Shown here piece after piece: positions 1-7,604 of a stretch of DNA of 28,565 bases (position 1 is the stretch's first letter; each line of letters opens with the position of its first letter). Location: NCBI GenBank assembly GCA_036491755.1, contig DASXBJ010000111.1, positions 1 through 28,565 of the forward strand, read 5' to 3'. Source of the stretch: DASXBJ01 sp036491755. GTDB taxonomy: Bacteria > Chloroflexota > Dormibacteria > Dormibacterales > Dormibacteraceae. The position numbers and the translations under genes were made by a program. Under the pieces are notes generated by a model. It saw only the letters and a program-made list of their open reading frames with translations, did not search any database and was not told the origin of the DNA.

Positions 1-744
1 GCCGACCCCATCCCGCTCACATTCCAGTGTGCCAACGCCGCGGCCTCCGGCAACACGGCCGGGACGGAACAGACATCGACCGGCGACAACCTCAGCAACG
101 GCCAGACAGCCGAGAGCGACTACAACTCGGCGGGCGGCAACCTGAGCCTGTACTTCTGCTATCCCGGAAGCCTGATGAGCGTGACGGTCACGGATCCGAA
201 TGGAACGCAGTACGCGCGCCAGGGACCTCCACCCCTGACCGTCAAGATTCCGAACGGTCCACCCGGCGTCTACAAGGCGGTCGTGCGTGCGATCAACGTC
301 GCCGCCGGCGGCGAGGCCTACTCCATCGCATTCGCGACCGACGCGTCCTGCACGCCGGGCAACGTCGATACCGGCACCGTCGTCCGCGAGACGCTCAGCA
401 ACTCGCAGATCGCCAATGCGCTGGCGCAAGCCGGGTCAACCGGGGTCACGCTGCAGGTGCAGGGCACGTCCGCCACCTCGGCGCGCCTCCTTTACTACTC
501 GAACCTGGGCGGCCTCCCAATCTCGTGGACGATCGACTTCTACGCGGCCACGCCCAACCTGGGCGCGGTGATCACCCAGGTCACGGTCCGCGACATCAAC
601 GTGACCACGCAGCTCGTGTCGAAGCTCACCTCGCTGGGTGGCAACTCGGTCGCATCGATCCCCTCGGGGTTCATAGTCGACCGCGTGTACTCCTGCAACA
701 CCCCGACTGGCGACGGCGTGATGGTGGTCGAGGGACACAGGTAG
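1..744 (+). CDS. Secreted/membrane protein, C-terminal part (5' truncated by window), paralogue of the next gene
   Basis: The reading frame is open from base 1 to a TAG at 742-744, so the N-terminus lies outside the window; at least 247 residues are present. The visible part is Thr/Asn/Gly-rich and beta-rich looking, with no membrane segment. It aligns with the C-terminal half of the gene at 805-2193. Both have a GTEQ segment, then YPGSLM followed by a beta-strand pattern, a Cys after about 70 more residues (ASC / ESC), and a closing GF-VDR-CN motif. The two shared Cys could form an extracytoplasmic disulfide. If the paralogy extends upstream, the missing part would carry a membrane anchor and a FecR domain, but this is not visible here. 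The gap to the next gene is 60 bp on the same strand, so the two are probably a tandem duplication. Molecular function is unknown. Confidence 0.8.
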   Translation, partial: ADPIPLTFQCANAAASGNTAGTEQTSTGDNLSNGQTAESDYNSAGGNLSLYFCYPGSLMSVTVTDPNGTQYARQGPPPLTVKIPNGPPGVYKAVVRAINVAAGGEAYSIAFATDASCTPGNVDTGTVVRETLSNSQIANALAQAGSTGVTLQVQGTSATSARLLYYSNLGGLPISWTIDFYAATPNLGAVITQVTVRDINVTTQLVSKLTSLGGNSVASIPSGFIVDRVYSCNTPTGDGVMVVEGHR

Positions 745-804
745 AAATCGGCGTCCCGAAGGGCGCTGTGCCAGGCGGGCAGTGAGCTATCTTTCCCGGG
801 CAAC

Positions 805-2193
805 ATGTCAGTCGTAGCCGCCCGGACGCCTCCGCGCCGCAGGGGCGGCCGCCGCCTCCTGATCGCCCTCTTCATCGTCGTCCTGATCGTGGCGGGACTG
901 GTGGTGTGGGTGAACCTGAGCGCCCAGGCGGCGGTCAGCGCGTCGGGAGTCCTCACCGTCTACCTGCCTGCGACCTCGGTCCAGCATGGCTCGAGCGGCT
1001 CCTTCGCGGCGGGGTCGACAGGCTCCCTGGTGCAGGCGGGCGATTCGGTGCAGACCGACGCCACCGGCAGGGCGGCGGTGACGATGCCCGACGGCACCCT
1101 CACGCGGCTGGCGACCAACACGACCGTCACGCTCGACTCTGCGCACTTTGCTCGCAGCGGAAACCTTCATGACGCGAAGTTCGTCCAGCAGATAGGTCGC
1201 ACCTTCACCAACGTGCAGCATCTCGTCTCCGGCGCAACGTTCCAGGTGGCGGGCAAGTCCGCCACGGCGACGGTGCGCGGAACCAGGTTCGAGGTCTTGA
1301 TCAAGCAGGACGGTTCGATGACGGTGAAGCTCTTCGACGGCACGCTGGACTTCGACGGCAAGAATCACGTCCACCTCACCGCCGGCCAGCAGGCGACCGC
1401 CGACGCAAACGGCACCGTCAGCGCCCCGATCACGATCCAGCCGGACCCGAATGATCCTTTCGGCCCGGATCTCGCAGCGTCCGATGCCGTGGCCGCAAAC
1501 ACCACACCGGGCACGGAGCAGGACTTCATCGGCGCGCCGATCCACAACGGCGAGCAGCAGCAATACACGTACAGCTACGCGGGAGGCGGCACCCTCAAAG
1601 CATCGGTCGGTTACCCGGGCAGCTTGATGAAGCTCACGGTGCAGGCTCCCGACAACTCGACCTCCACCAAGACGGGAGCCTCACCAATCGTCGTCGTGGT
1701 CAACAACGCGCCCGCCGGGATCTACCGAATCATCGTGGCCGGCGTCAGCGGCATCGGGCCGGCCGGCGAGAATCCGTTCGTCGCCGTCGCGTCGGTCGAG
1801 AGCTGCGCGAGCGCCGACATCGAGCAGCTCAACGCGGTGCACCGCGGCTACACGACCAAGGATCTGTCGAGCGCCGTGCAGGTGTCGGGGCTCTCCAACC
1901 TCGGACTCAGCATCAACGGCGGCTCGGTCTCGGGCGCGATCCTGACCGGCACCGGGACGTACAACGGCGTCGGATGGACCGGCACGGTGGTGCTCGTCCC
2001 GCGCGGCGGGCTGATCGACATCACAGCAGTCAGCGCGACCGTGTTCGGCCTGAGCGTGCCGAGTCAGCAGATCGTCCAGCAAATCGGCTCGGCCATCGGC
2101 CAGGACCCGTCCAAGGTGAATCCCGGCTTCACGGTCGACCGCCTGTTCACGTGCAACTCGGTGTTGATGGTGGACGGGCGATTCGGGTCTTAG
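805..2193 (+). CDS. Membrane-anchored FecR-domain protein
   Basis: A protein of 462 residues. A basic N-terminus (Arg 7-17) is followed by one membrane segment (about 18-38), so the rest should be outside the cytoplasm. Residues about 72-200 fit the FecR domain: LVQAGDSVQTD, then GRAAVTMPDGTLTRL, then VRGTRFEV and a closing G-Q-x-A-T-A-D segment. FecR domains act as extracytoplasmic signalling or scaffold modules, often with sigma/anti-sigma systems. Residues about 230-462 form a second beta-rich domain shared with the preceding gene (YPGSLM, ESC, GFTVDRLFTCN). No sigma or anti-sigma gene is adjacent. Instead the gene converges on a kinase-fold gene, the two stop codons overlapping at 2190-2193. 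The ATG has little Shine-Dalgarno signal; TATCTT at 788-793 could be a -10 giving a very short leader. A structural, adhesin-like or envelope-sensing role is possible. Confidence 0.8.
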   Translation: MSVVAARTPPRRRGGRRLLIALFIVVLIVAGLVVWVNLSAQAAVSASGVLTVYLPATSVQHGSSGSFAAGSTGSLVQAGDSVQTDATGRAAVTMPDGTLTRLATNTTVTLDSAHFARSGNLHDAKFVQQIGRTFTNVQHLVSGATFQVAGKSATATVRGTRFEVLIKQDGSMTVKLFDGTLDFDGKNHVHLTAGQQATADANGTVSAPITIQPDPNDPFGPDLAASDAVAANTTPGTEQDFIGAPIHNGEQQQYTYSYAGGGTLKASVGYPGSLMKLTVQAPDNSTSTKTGASPIVVVVNNAPAGIYRIIVAGVSGIGPAGENPFVAVASVESCASADIEQLNAVHRGYTTKDLSSAVQVSGLSNLGLSINGGSVSGAILTGTGTYNGVGWTGTVVLVPRGGLIDITAVSATVFGLSVPSQQIVQQIGSAIGQDPSKVNPGFTVDRLFTCNSVLMVDGRFGS

Positions 2194-3290
2194 TGCAGCC
2201 CCAGGACGCGGCGCGCGAAGCCCATCACAAGCGTCAGGCCTGAGCCTTCGAGGAGCCACGTGACCTCCGCCGCGCCGACCATCAAGACCAGCAGCGCGCT
2301 CAGCCCGATGCTGCCGCGATGCATCGCCGGCTGCAGCCAGTGGCCGCCGTCGCGATCGCGGCGTGGCGCGTGGAGCGCGTCGCCCAGACGGTCGAGCAGC
2401 TCGCCCGCGGTGTTGGGACGATGGCTGGGGTCGCGGTCCATGGCCTGCTGCAGCACGGCGGCAAACGCGGGCGAGAGGTCGGGCGCTGCTTCGAGGACAC
2501 TCGGCGGCGGCTCGTAGAGGCGGCGGCTCAACGTCTCGATCCAGCTCTTGGACGAGAAGGGGCGACGGCCTGTGACCGCTTCGAACAACACGGCCGCCAG
2601 GGAGTAGACGTCGGCGCGGCCGTCCACCTCGCGCCCGACCAGTCGTTCCGGCGCGACATAGTCCGGCGCCACCGGGCCTCCGGTCCCCGGTCCCGTGTTG
2701 AACGTCGCAACAGTGCCGAGGCCGAAACCCGTGAGCATCGTGCGGCCGTCGTCGGCGAGCAGGATGTTGGCAGGCTTGACGTCGCGGTGAACGGTCGCGC
2801 GAGAGTGCGCGTAGTCGAGCGCGCTCGCGATGGGCCGCAGGAGGTCGATCACGCCAAGCGGCTCGTAGCGGTCGCCCTCGCCAAACACGTCGTCGAGAGT
2901 GCGGCCCGCGATCATCTCCGTTACGAGGTAGGGCGACTCGCCGTCGTACGCGAGCTCGAACAGCCGCGGGATGGCCTCGTGCTCGAGCGCCGTGTACGAG
3001 CGTAGCTCGAGGAGGAAGCGGCGCGAGAAGCTCACATCTCGCGCGACGCCGGCGCTGATCGTGCGCACGGCGACGCGGCGGTGCAGCTGCGGATGCTCCG
3101 CCTCATAGATCGTGCCCAGGCTGTCGGTCTCCAGCTCGCGCACCACGCGATACCCGCCGATGCTCTGGTGACCGTTGCTCGCAGCCTTGGATCGCGAGCC
3201 GTTCGGGTGTGGGGCTTCCTCCACGGAACTTATTATGAGAGGGAACCCGGATGGTTCCCTCTCATCGCCTGGGCCGGCTGCTCGGGCCAC
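2190..3290 (-). CDS. Membrane-anchored Ser/Thr kinase-fold protein, predicted pseudokinase
   Basis: Up to 366 residues with a Hanks-type kinase fold at about 47-305. Seen: the catalytic loop HRDVKPAN (168-175), APE (214-216), the DVYS aspartate (227) and the RP arginine (291). Degenerate: the glycine-rich loop keeps one glycine (E54, D56 and G59 where GxGxxG is expected), the VAVK lysine is Arg (R76), and DFG is GFG (G188). Lys and DFG-Asp normally bind ATP and Mg, so phosphotransfer should be impaired; this is inference. A hydrophobic segment near the C-terminus (about 327-358) suggests a membrane anchor. The longest frame starts with GTG at 3290, but that places a perfect 13-bp inverted repeat inside the gene. 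GTG at 3224 (residue 23) lies 7 nt after CATAAT (3237-3232) and may be a leaderless start. It converges on the FecR-domain gene, which suggests a shared envelope-sensing function. Confidence 0.82.
   Translation of the reverse strand: MARAAGPGDEREPSGFPLIISSVEEAPHPNGSRSKAASNGHQSIGGYRVVRELETDSLGTIYEAEHPQLHRRVAVRTISAGVARDVSFSRRFLLELRSYTALEHEAIPRLFELAYDGESPYLVTEMIAGRTLDDVFGEGDRYEPLGVIDLLRPIASALDYAHSRATVHRDVKPANILLADDGRTMLTGFGLGTVATFNTGPGTGGPVAPDYVAPERLVGREVDGRADVYSLAAVLFEAVTGRRPFSSKSWIETLSRRLYEPPPSVLEAAPDLSPAFAAVLQQAMDRDPSHRPNTAGELLDRLGDALHAPRRDRDGGHWLQPAMHRGSIGLSALLVLMVGAAEVTWLLEGSGLTLVMGFARRVLGLH
3232..3265 (-). promoter_or_regulatory. 13-bp perfect inverted repeat plus -10-like CATAAT before the pseudokinase gene
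   Basis: Arms at 3235-3247 and 3253-3265 are exact reverse complements around a 5-nt centre. On the minus strand the second arm runs into CATAAT (3237-3232), 7 nt before an in-frame GTG at 3224. This looks like an operator over the -35/-10 region of a leaderless promoter. Alternatively it is the terminator of the upstream tRNA gene, although no T-tract follows the stem. Confidence 0.5.
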
Positions 3291-3307
3291 GCAAGCGAAG
3301 GGTCAGG

Positions 3308-3390
3308 TGTCGGCGAGAGGAGTTGAACCTCCACGCCCTTTCGGGCACCAGCTCCTAAGGCTGGCGCGTCTGCCATTCCGCCACGCCGAC
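3308..3390 (-). tRNA. tRNA-Leu(UAG)
   Basis: Read on the minus strand, this folds as a class II tRNA. The 7-bp acceptor stem GTCGGCG pairs with CGCCGAC (discriminator A at 3308). The anticodon stem CCAGC/GCTGG encloses the loop CTTAGGA, giving anticodon UAG, which reads CUA and related Leu codons. The long variable arm GCCC-GAAA-GGGC is typical of Leu. The T-arm is GGAGG-TTCAACT-CCTCT. CCA is not encoded. A -10-like TATCGT lies at 3409-3404, about 13 nt before the 5' end. Confidence 0.95.
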
Positions 3391-3403
3391 TTACCCGACC
3401 GAA

Positions 3404-3409
3404 ACGATA
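3404..3409 (-). promoter_or_regulatory. Likely -10 element of the tRNA-Leu gene
   Basis: TATCGT on the minus strand places a start site about 7 nt before the mature tRNA 5' end. No clear -35 is visible. Next to it (3415-3430) a small imperfect palindrome around CACGTG follows the S9 peptidase stop codon and could be a weak terminator. Confidence 0.4.
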
Positions 3410-3430
3410 GGCGAGGGCCCACGTGGCCCG

Positions 3431-5368
3431 CTAGAAGTTTTCTATCTTCACCGGCTCGATGTCGTCGGGGGTGGCGATGTCGAAGATCTGGGATAGGAAG
3501 TACTGCTCGCCTTCGATCGAGCGGCGGATGTTCTTGTCCTGGCGGAATCCGTGTTGCTCGCCCTCGAAGGCGACATACGCGTACGGAAGCTTCTTTTTCT
3601 CGCAGGCGGCCACGAACATCTCGGCCTGGTCGGGCGGAACGATCTTGTCCTCCAGGCCCTGGAACAGGATCACCGGGCAGCTCATCCTGTCGGCGTAGTT
3701 GATGGCCGACCGCTCGGCGTACAGGTCGGCGCGCTCGGGATACGGACCGACCAGCGTGTCGACGTACCGCGACTCAAACTTGTGCGTTTCCTTCACGAAC
3801 GAGACGAGGTCGCCGATTCCGAAGTGGCTGGCGCCGGCGGCGTAGAACTTCCGCTTGGTCAGCGAAAGCAGCACGGTATACCCGCCGGCCGAGCCGCCGG
3901 TGATCGAAATTCGTCCGGGGTCGACCAGCCCTCGCTCGACGAGGTATCGGGCGGCGTTGACGCAGTCATCCACGTCGACCACTCCCCAGTTGCCGTTCAG
4001 GCGCTGCCGGTATGAGCGACCGTAACCCGACGACCCGCCGTAGTTGACATCGACGATGGCGAAACCGCGACTCGTCCAGTACTGAAACTCAAAGGGATAT
4101 GTCGGTCCGCCCGAGCCGGTCGGGCCGCCATGACAGTGAACGACGAGGGGCGGCTTTTCGCCGGGCGGCCCCTCGAACTCAGCGCTGCGGGGCATGTAGT
4201 AGGTCGCGTGCGCGGTGAGACCTTTCTCGGTCGGAAACTCGACCGGCTTCGGAAAGCTGAGGTAGCCCGGGTCGATGTGAGCCGGGTTCGAAACTTTCAC
4301 CACCTCCTGAGCGAGCGTGTCGAGGTCAACGACGAGGAGGCGCTCGGCGAACGCGGCGGAGCTCGCGAAGATGGCCGCCTTGCGACCGTTGACCTGAAGG
4401 CTGCTCAGCGACGTGTACAGGAGATCAATGTCGTCCACCTTGCCGGCGTTGAGCTCGAAGCGTCCAAGCCTCGTCCCCTGTTCGGTCGCATAGAGGCTCA
4501 CGATCTCATCGGGACCGCTGAAGTCGTAGAAGCGCATGCCGAAACTCCACTGCGGCGCGCCGAACTCAGCGTCGCGACTGCAAACCGGCTCGTCGCCTTC
4601 GCCGCGCGCGCGGTAGAGGTTCCACCAGTCCGTGCGGTCGGACACGAAGTAGAGCTCTCCCGCGGGAGACCATTCGGGTTGGAAGATGGACTCGTCCTGG
4701 CCGCCCGCAATCCTGCGCGAAGATGTGACGCGGCCCTGGCTGTCGAGCTCGCCGATCCACAGCTCGCAGCCATCCCACGGCATGTTCGGGTGGTTCCAGG
4801 TCGTCCAGGCAAGGCGGTTGCCGTCATGGCTCAGCCTGGGCGACGAGTAAAAGTCGTTGCCCGACGCGACCGTGATCGTCTCGTCCCCACCCCCCGCGTT
4901 CATCGCCACGATGGTGTTGACCGCCTCCGAAGCTCCCGTCGTGTGGTCCTCGCGCACCGCGTACACGAGGTCACGCTTACGGTCGACGACCATGTCCGCG
5001 TGGCGGATGTCGGAGGCCGGCGTGAGTGCTCGTGGCTGTCCGCCGGCGTCCTGGCGGTACAGGCGCTGATCGGTGTAGTTGGTGAACCATACCGACCCGC
5101 CGCTCACCGCGAAATGGCCACCGCCATACTCGTGAACTCTCGTGCGCGCGTTGTAGCCCTGGGGCGTGACATCCGACAGCGTTCCGTCAGGGTTGCGGCG
5201 GCACACGACCATGCGGCCGCCCTCGTGCGGCCTGAGCTCCGACCAGTAGAGGTCGTCGCCGTCCCACCGGACCATCTGGTTGCGCATGTACGAGGTGCCT
5301 TTCAGCATCAGGTCCGCCGTGACGGGCGACGCCCATGACCCGTACGGCGCAACCTTGCGGATGGTCAC
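3431..5368 (-). CDS. S9 family peptidase (prolyl oligopeptidase / acylaminoacyl-peptidase type)
   Basis: 645 residues, the usual length of cytoplasmic S9C-type peptidases. These are serine hydrolases that release acylated or unmodified N-terminal residues from short peptides. The N-terminal ~375 residues have repeated WSP/SDR-type segments expected of the beta-propeller, for example QPEWSPAGELYFVSDR near 230-245. The C-terminal alpha/beta-hydrolase domain has the HGGP oxyanion region (413-416), the nucleophile elbow GGSAGG with Ser493, Asp574 in GLEDKIVPP, and His606 in GEQHGF, so the triad is intact. There is no signal peptide. The start is GTG at 5368, overlapping the thiolase TGA by 4 bp (GTGA), so the two genes are probably translationally coupled. 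The functional link to a thiolase is not obvious. Confidence 0.93.
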   Translation of the reverse strand: MTIRKVAPYGSWASPVTADLMLKGTSYMRNQMVRWDGDDLYWSELRPHEGGRMVVCRRNPDGTLSDVTPQGYNARTRVHEYGGGHFAVSGGSVWFTNYTDQRLYRQDAGGQPRALTPASDIRHADMVVDRKRDLVYAVREDHTTGASEAVNTIVAMNAGGGDETITVASGNDFYSSPRLSHDGNRLAWTTWNHPNMPWDGCELWIGELDSQGRVTSSRRIAGGQDESIFQPEWSPAGELYFVSDRTDWWNLYRARGEGDEPVCSRDAEFGAPQWSFGMRFYDFSGPDEIVSLYATEQGTRLGRFELNAGKVDDIDLLYTSLSSLQVNGRKAAIFASSAAFAERLLVVDLDTLAQEVVKVSNPAHIDPGYLSFPKPVEFPTEKGLTAHATYYMPRSAEFEGPPGEKPPLVVHCHGGPTGSGGPTYPFEFQYWTSRGFAIVDVNYGGSSGYGRSYRQRLNGNWGVVDVDDCVNAARYLVERGLVDPGRISITGGSAGGYTVLLSLTKRKFYAAGASHFGIGDLVSFVKETHKFESRYVDTLVGPYPERADLYAERSAINYADRMSCPVILFQGLEDKIVPPDQAEMFVAACEKKKLPYAYVAFEGEQHGFRQDKNIRRSIEGEQYFLSQIFDIATPDDIEPVKIENF

Positions 5369-6549
5369 GACTGGGGACGCCGGACGATCAATGCGTCGCC
5401 CTGTCCGCCACCGCCGCAGAGCGCTGCCGCGCCTGTGCGCAACCCGCGTCGCTTGAGCTCGGTCGCCACGGTCAGCACGAGTCGGGCACCGCTGGCGCCG
5501 ATAGGGTGTCCAAGCGCTACAGCGCCACCGTTGACGTTGACCCGCTCCTCATCAATCTCCAACATGCGGGTCGCGTTCAGCGCGACCGCGGCGAAAGCTT
5601 CGTTGAATTCGACGAGGTCGAGGTCGGCGACATCGAGGCCGGCCTTCTTGAGGGCGCTGCTCAAAGCCAGCGCCGGCACCGTGTGCAGCCATGCATACCG
5701 CTCAGCGCTCATGCCGTGGGCCACGATCTCGACGAGGGGTTCCAGGCCGAGCCTGCGAGCGCGCTCTGCCGACATCACCACCACAGCCGCCGCACCGTCC
5801 GATATCTGTGATGCGTTGCCCGCCGTTATGGTCCCATCCTTTTTGAACGCCGGCGAGAGCTTAGCCAACGATTCGGTCGTCGTCCCTTGCCGTACGCCCT
5901 CGTCGCGCTCCACCACGTCTGCCTCACCGCGCTTTGGGGGCAGTTCGACCACCACGACCTCGTCCTTGAGCGCACCGCTCTCCCATGCGCGCCCGGCGCG
6001 CTGGTGCGAGCGGGCGGCCCATGCGTCCTGCTCCTCTCGGCTTATCTCGAGCTCGCGATTCACCTCGTCCGAGCTCTCGCCCATGTGCTGCCCGGTGAAG
6101 GTCGACCACAGGCCGTCGTGGACCATCGAGTCGACCATCTTGGCGTCGCCCATGCGAGCGCCAAAACGGGCTTTCGGCATTAGGTACGGGGCCTCTGACA
6201 TCGACTCCATGCCACCCGCCACGACCACCTCGACCTCGCCGGCACGGATGAGCTGGTCGGCCAGGGCGATGGCGTTGATACCTGACAGGCAAACCTTGTT
6301 GATGGTGATGGCGGGTACCTCCTGCGGGATGCCTGCCTCGATCGCGGCCTGGCGGGCGGTGATCTGGCCGGCGCCTGCCTGGAGGACCTGGCCCATGATC
6401 ACGTAGTTGACATCTGAGCCTTTGACTCCTGCCCGCGCGAGCGCCCCGCGGATGGCATGGGCGCCGAGCGTCGTGGCCGGGACCTCCTTGAACGCGCCAC
6501 CGAACTTGCCAAAAGGCGTGCGCGCGCCCGCTACTATCACGGAGGCCAT
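5365..6549 (-). CDS. Acetyl-CoA C-acyltransferase (thiolase)
   Basis: 394 residues, matching the biosynthetic/degradative thiolase family, which makes or cleaves acetoacetyl-CoA or 3-ketoacyl-CoA. The three catalytic motifs are present at the family's usual positions: nucleophilic Cys87 in NKVCLSG, His348 in GHPIGASG, and Cys378 in CGGGGQG. NEAF is present before the GG-VALGHP block. Likely roles are acetoacetyl-CoA synthesis (as in AtoB/PhaA-type enzymes) or the last step of beta-oxidation; the sequence alone does not decide. No Shine-Dalgarno sequence precedes the ATG at 6549, but TAGACT at 6561-6556 lies 6 nt upstream, which suggests a leaderless transcript. The gene is the first of a coupled pair with the S9 peptidase and is divergent from the nicotinamidase gene. 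Confidence 0.94.
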   Translation of the reverse strand: MASVIVAGARTPFGKFGGAFKEVPATTLGAHAIRGALARAGVKGSDVNYVIMGQVLQAGAGQITARQAAIEAGIPQEVPAITINKVCLSGINAIALADQLIRAGEVEVVVAGGMESMSEAPYLMPKARFGARMGDAKMVDSMVHDGLWSTFTGQHMGESSDEVNRELEISREEQDAWAARSHQRAGRAWESGALKDEVVVVELPPKRGEADVVERDEGVRQGTTTESLAKLSPAFKKDGTITAGNASQISDGAAAVVVMSAERARRLGLEPLVEIVAHGMSAERYAWLHTVPALALSSALKKAGLDVADLDLVEFNEAFAAVALNATRMLEIDEERVNVNGGAVALGHPIGASGARLVLTVATELKRRGLRTGAAALCGGGGQGDALIVRRPQS

Positions 6550-6550
6550 A

Positions 6551-6570
6551 CGGGCAGTCTAAGTTGCCCG
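6551..6570. promoter_or_regulatory. Inverted repeat in the thiolase/nicotinamidase divergent promoter region
   Basis: CGGGCA, 8 nt, then TGCCCG form a perfect 6-bp inverted repeat. It overlaps the -10-like TAGACT of the thiolase gene (6561-6556 on the minus strand). A repressor site is possible, but the repeat is short and chance cannot be excluded. Confidence 0.35.
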
Positions 6571-6595
6571 ATCAGGCAAGCGTGAGGAGGCAAGG

Positions 6596-7180
6596 ATGAG
6601 GAACGCGTTGCTCGCGGTCGATCTCCAGAGCGATTTCGTCCAGGGGGGCAGCCTTGCCGTCCCGAACGGTCTCCAGGTCGCGGCCCAGGTGGCGCGCCAT
6701 ATCCGGCACTTCAAGACCGAATACCAGTTCGTCGTCGCGTCGCGCGACTACCACGAAGACCCGCAGAACCACTTCGGGAATCCTCCCGATTTCGTCAACA
6801 CGTGGCCACCGCACTGCGTCATCGGGACGCCGGGTTCCGCCTTCGTGCCGCCGATCCAGAACCTGGTGCGGGAGAAGCTCATCCAGACGGTCGTCAGCAA
6901 GGGCCGGCACGAAGCGGCTTATTCCGCGTTTGAAGGCGTGGACTCTCGCGGCCACGGACTGCTGGACGTCCTGAAAGAGCAGAGGATCGATCACATCGAC
7001 GTCTGTGGCATCGCCACCGACTACTGCGTCCGGGCGAGCGCGCTCGACGCCCGCAAGAATGCCTTCCAGGTCCGAGTCCTGGTCAACCTGTGCGCAGCGG
7101 TGAGCGAGGCGACGGGCCTGCAGGCCATTGAGGAGATGAGGGCCGCGGGCTGCCAGGTCCAAGCGGCCACCGCGCCCTAA
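6596..7180 (+). CDS. pncA: Nicotinamidase (isochorismatase-like cysteine hydrolase)
   Basis: 194 residues, the expected length. PncA deamidates nicotinamide to nicotinate in the NAD salvage pathway in the cytoplasm. The catalytic triad is visible: Asp9 in AVDLQSDF, Lys102 in SKGRH and Cys144 in TDYCV. The metal site DxHxxxxxH is present (Asp51, His53, His59), which separates nicotinamidases from other isochorismatase-family hydrolases. The cis-peptide GIATD segment precedes the Cys. A strong Shine-Dalgarno sequence, GAGGAGG at 6584-6590, lies 5 nt before the ATG. The gene stands alone and is divergent from the thiolase gene. Confidence 0.93.
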   Translation: MRNALLAVDLQSDFVQGGSLAVPNGLQVAAQVARHIRHFKTEYQFVVASRDYHEDPQNHFGNPPDFVNTWPPHCVIGTPGSAFVPPIQNLVREKLIQTVVSKGRHEAAYSAFEGVDSRGHGLLDVLKEQRIDHIDVCGIATDYCVRASALDARKNAFQVRVLVNLCAAVSEATGLQAIEEMRAAGCQVQAATAP

Positions 7181-7192
7181 CCTCCCCTTCCG

Positions 7193-7261
7193 CATTCGGC
7201 GGCTAAATTGTCGATTTGGTCAAGGCATTGCGGCTCATTCGGCGGCCAAATCGTCGATTTG
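7193..7261. repeat. Two 26-bp direct repeats downstream of pncA
   Basis: Copies at 7193-7218 and 7236-7261 differ at only two positions (both T/C) and are spaced 43 bp start to start. Each begins CATTCGGCGGC and ends TCGATTTG. They lie in the 103-bp gap between the convergent pncA and dodecin genes. No gene or hairpin explains them. A duplicated protein-binding site or the remnant of a dispersed repeat is possible. Confidence 0.75.
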
Positions 7262-7283
7262 TAGGGCCCGGCGGCGCCGCCCG

Positions 7284-7538
7284 TCAGCGCTTGCGGGTCG
7301 AGGTGCTTGCCTTGCGGCGTGGTGCTGCTTCCGGCACGTACTTGAACGAGACGTTCAGCTTCACGCGGTAGCTCGTCACCTTGCCGTTCTCGATCGTCAT
7401 GTCCTGCTCCACGACCTCGGCGACGCGGAGGTCGCGCAGCGACCTGGCGGCGGTTTCGACCGCGACTCGGGCTGCGGCCTCCCACGACTGGCTGCTTGTC
7501 CCGATCAGCTCCGTGACGCGATAGACACTGTCAACCAT
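7284..7538 (-). CDS. Dodecin-family flavin-binding protein
   Basis: 84 residues from ATG 7538, which I prefer to ATG 7544: GGAGGG (7550-7545) lies 6 nt before 7538 but directly abuts 7544. The dodecin signature is clear: VYRVTELIGTSSQSWEAA near the start, then EVVEQDMTIENGKVTSYRVKLNVSFKY. Dodecins form hollow dodecamers that bind flavin or CoA and are thought to store and protect riboflavin or FMN. The C-terminal ~14 residues are a Lys/Arg/Thr-rich extension beyond the usual ~68-residue core. It is a single gene that converges on pncA. A neighbouring F420/flavin-type LLM oxidoreductase lies about 1.5 kb away, but no functional link can be shown. Confidence 0.9.
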   Translation of the reverse strand: MVDSVYRVTELIGTSSQSWEAAARVAVETAARSLRDLRVAEVVEQDMTIENGKVTSYRVKLNVSFKYVPEAAPRRKASTSTRKR

Positions 7539-7604
7539 TGCCATCCCTCCAGTTTGTGCAGAAGCGGACCTACGACCTCCCCGGCGAGCAGGAAGGTGAC
7601 TTGA

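Noticed and set aside
4130..5338. 402-codon open frame on the plus strand opposite the S9 peptidase
   Set aside because: The peptidase has a full catalytic triad, and the antisense frame is Arg/Val-rich without domain signals.
7193..7261. CRISPR array
   Set aside because: Only two copies, a 17-bp gap between them, and no cas genes.
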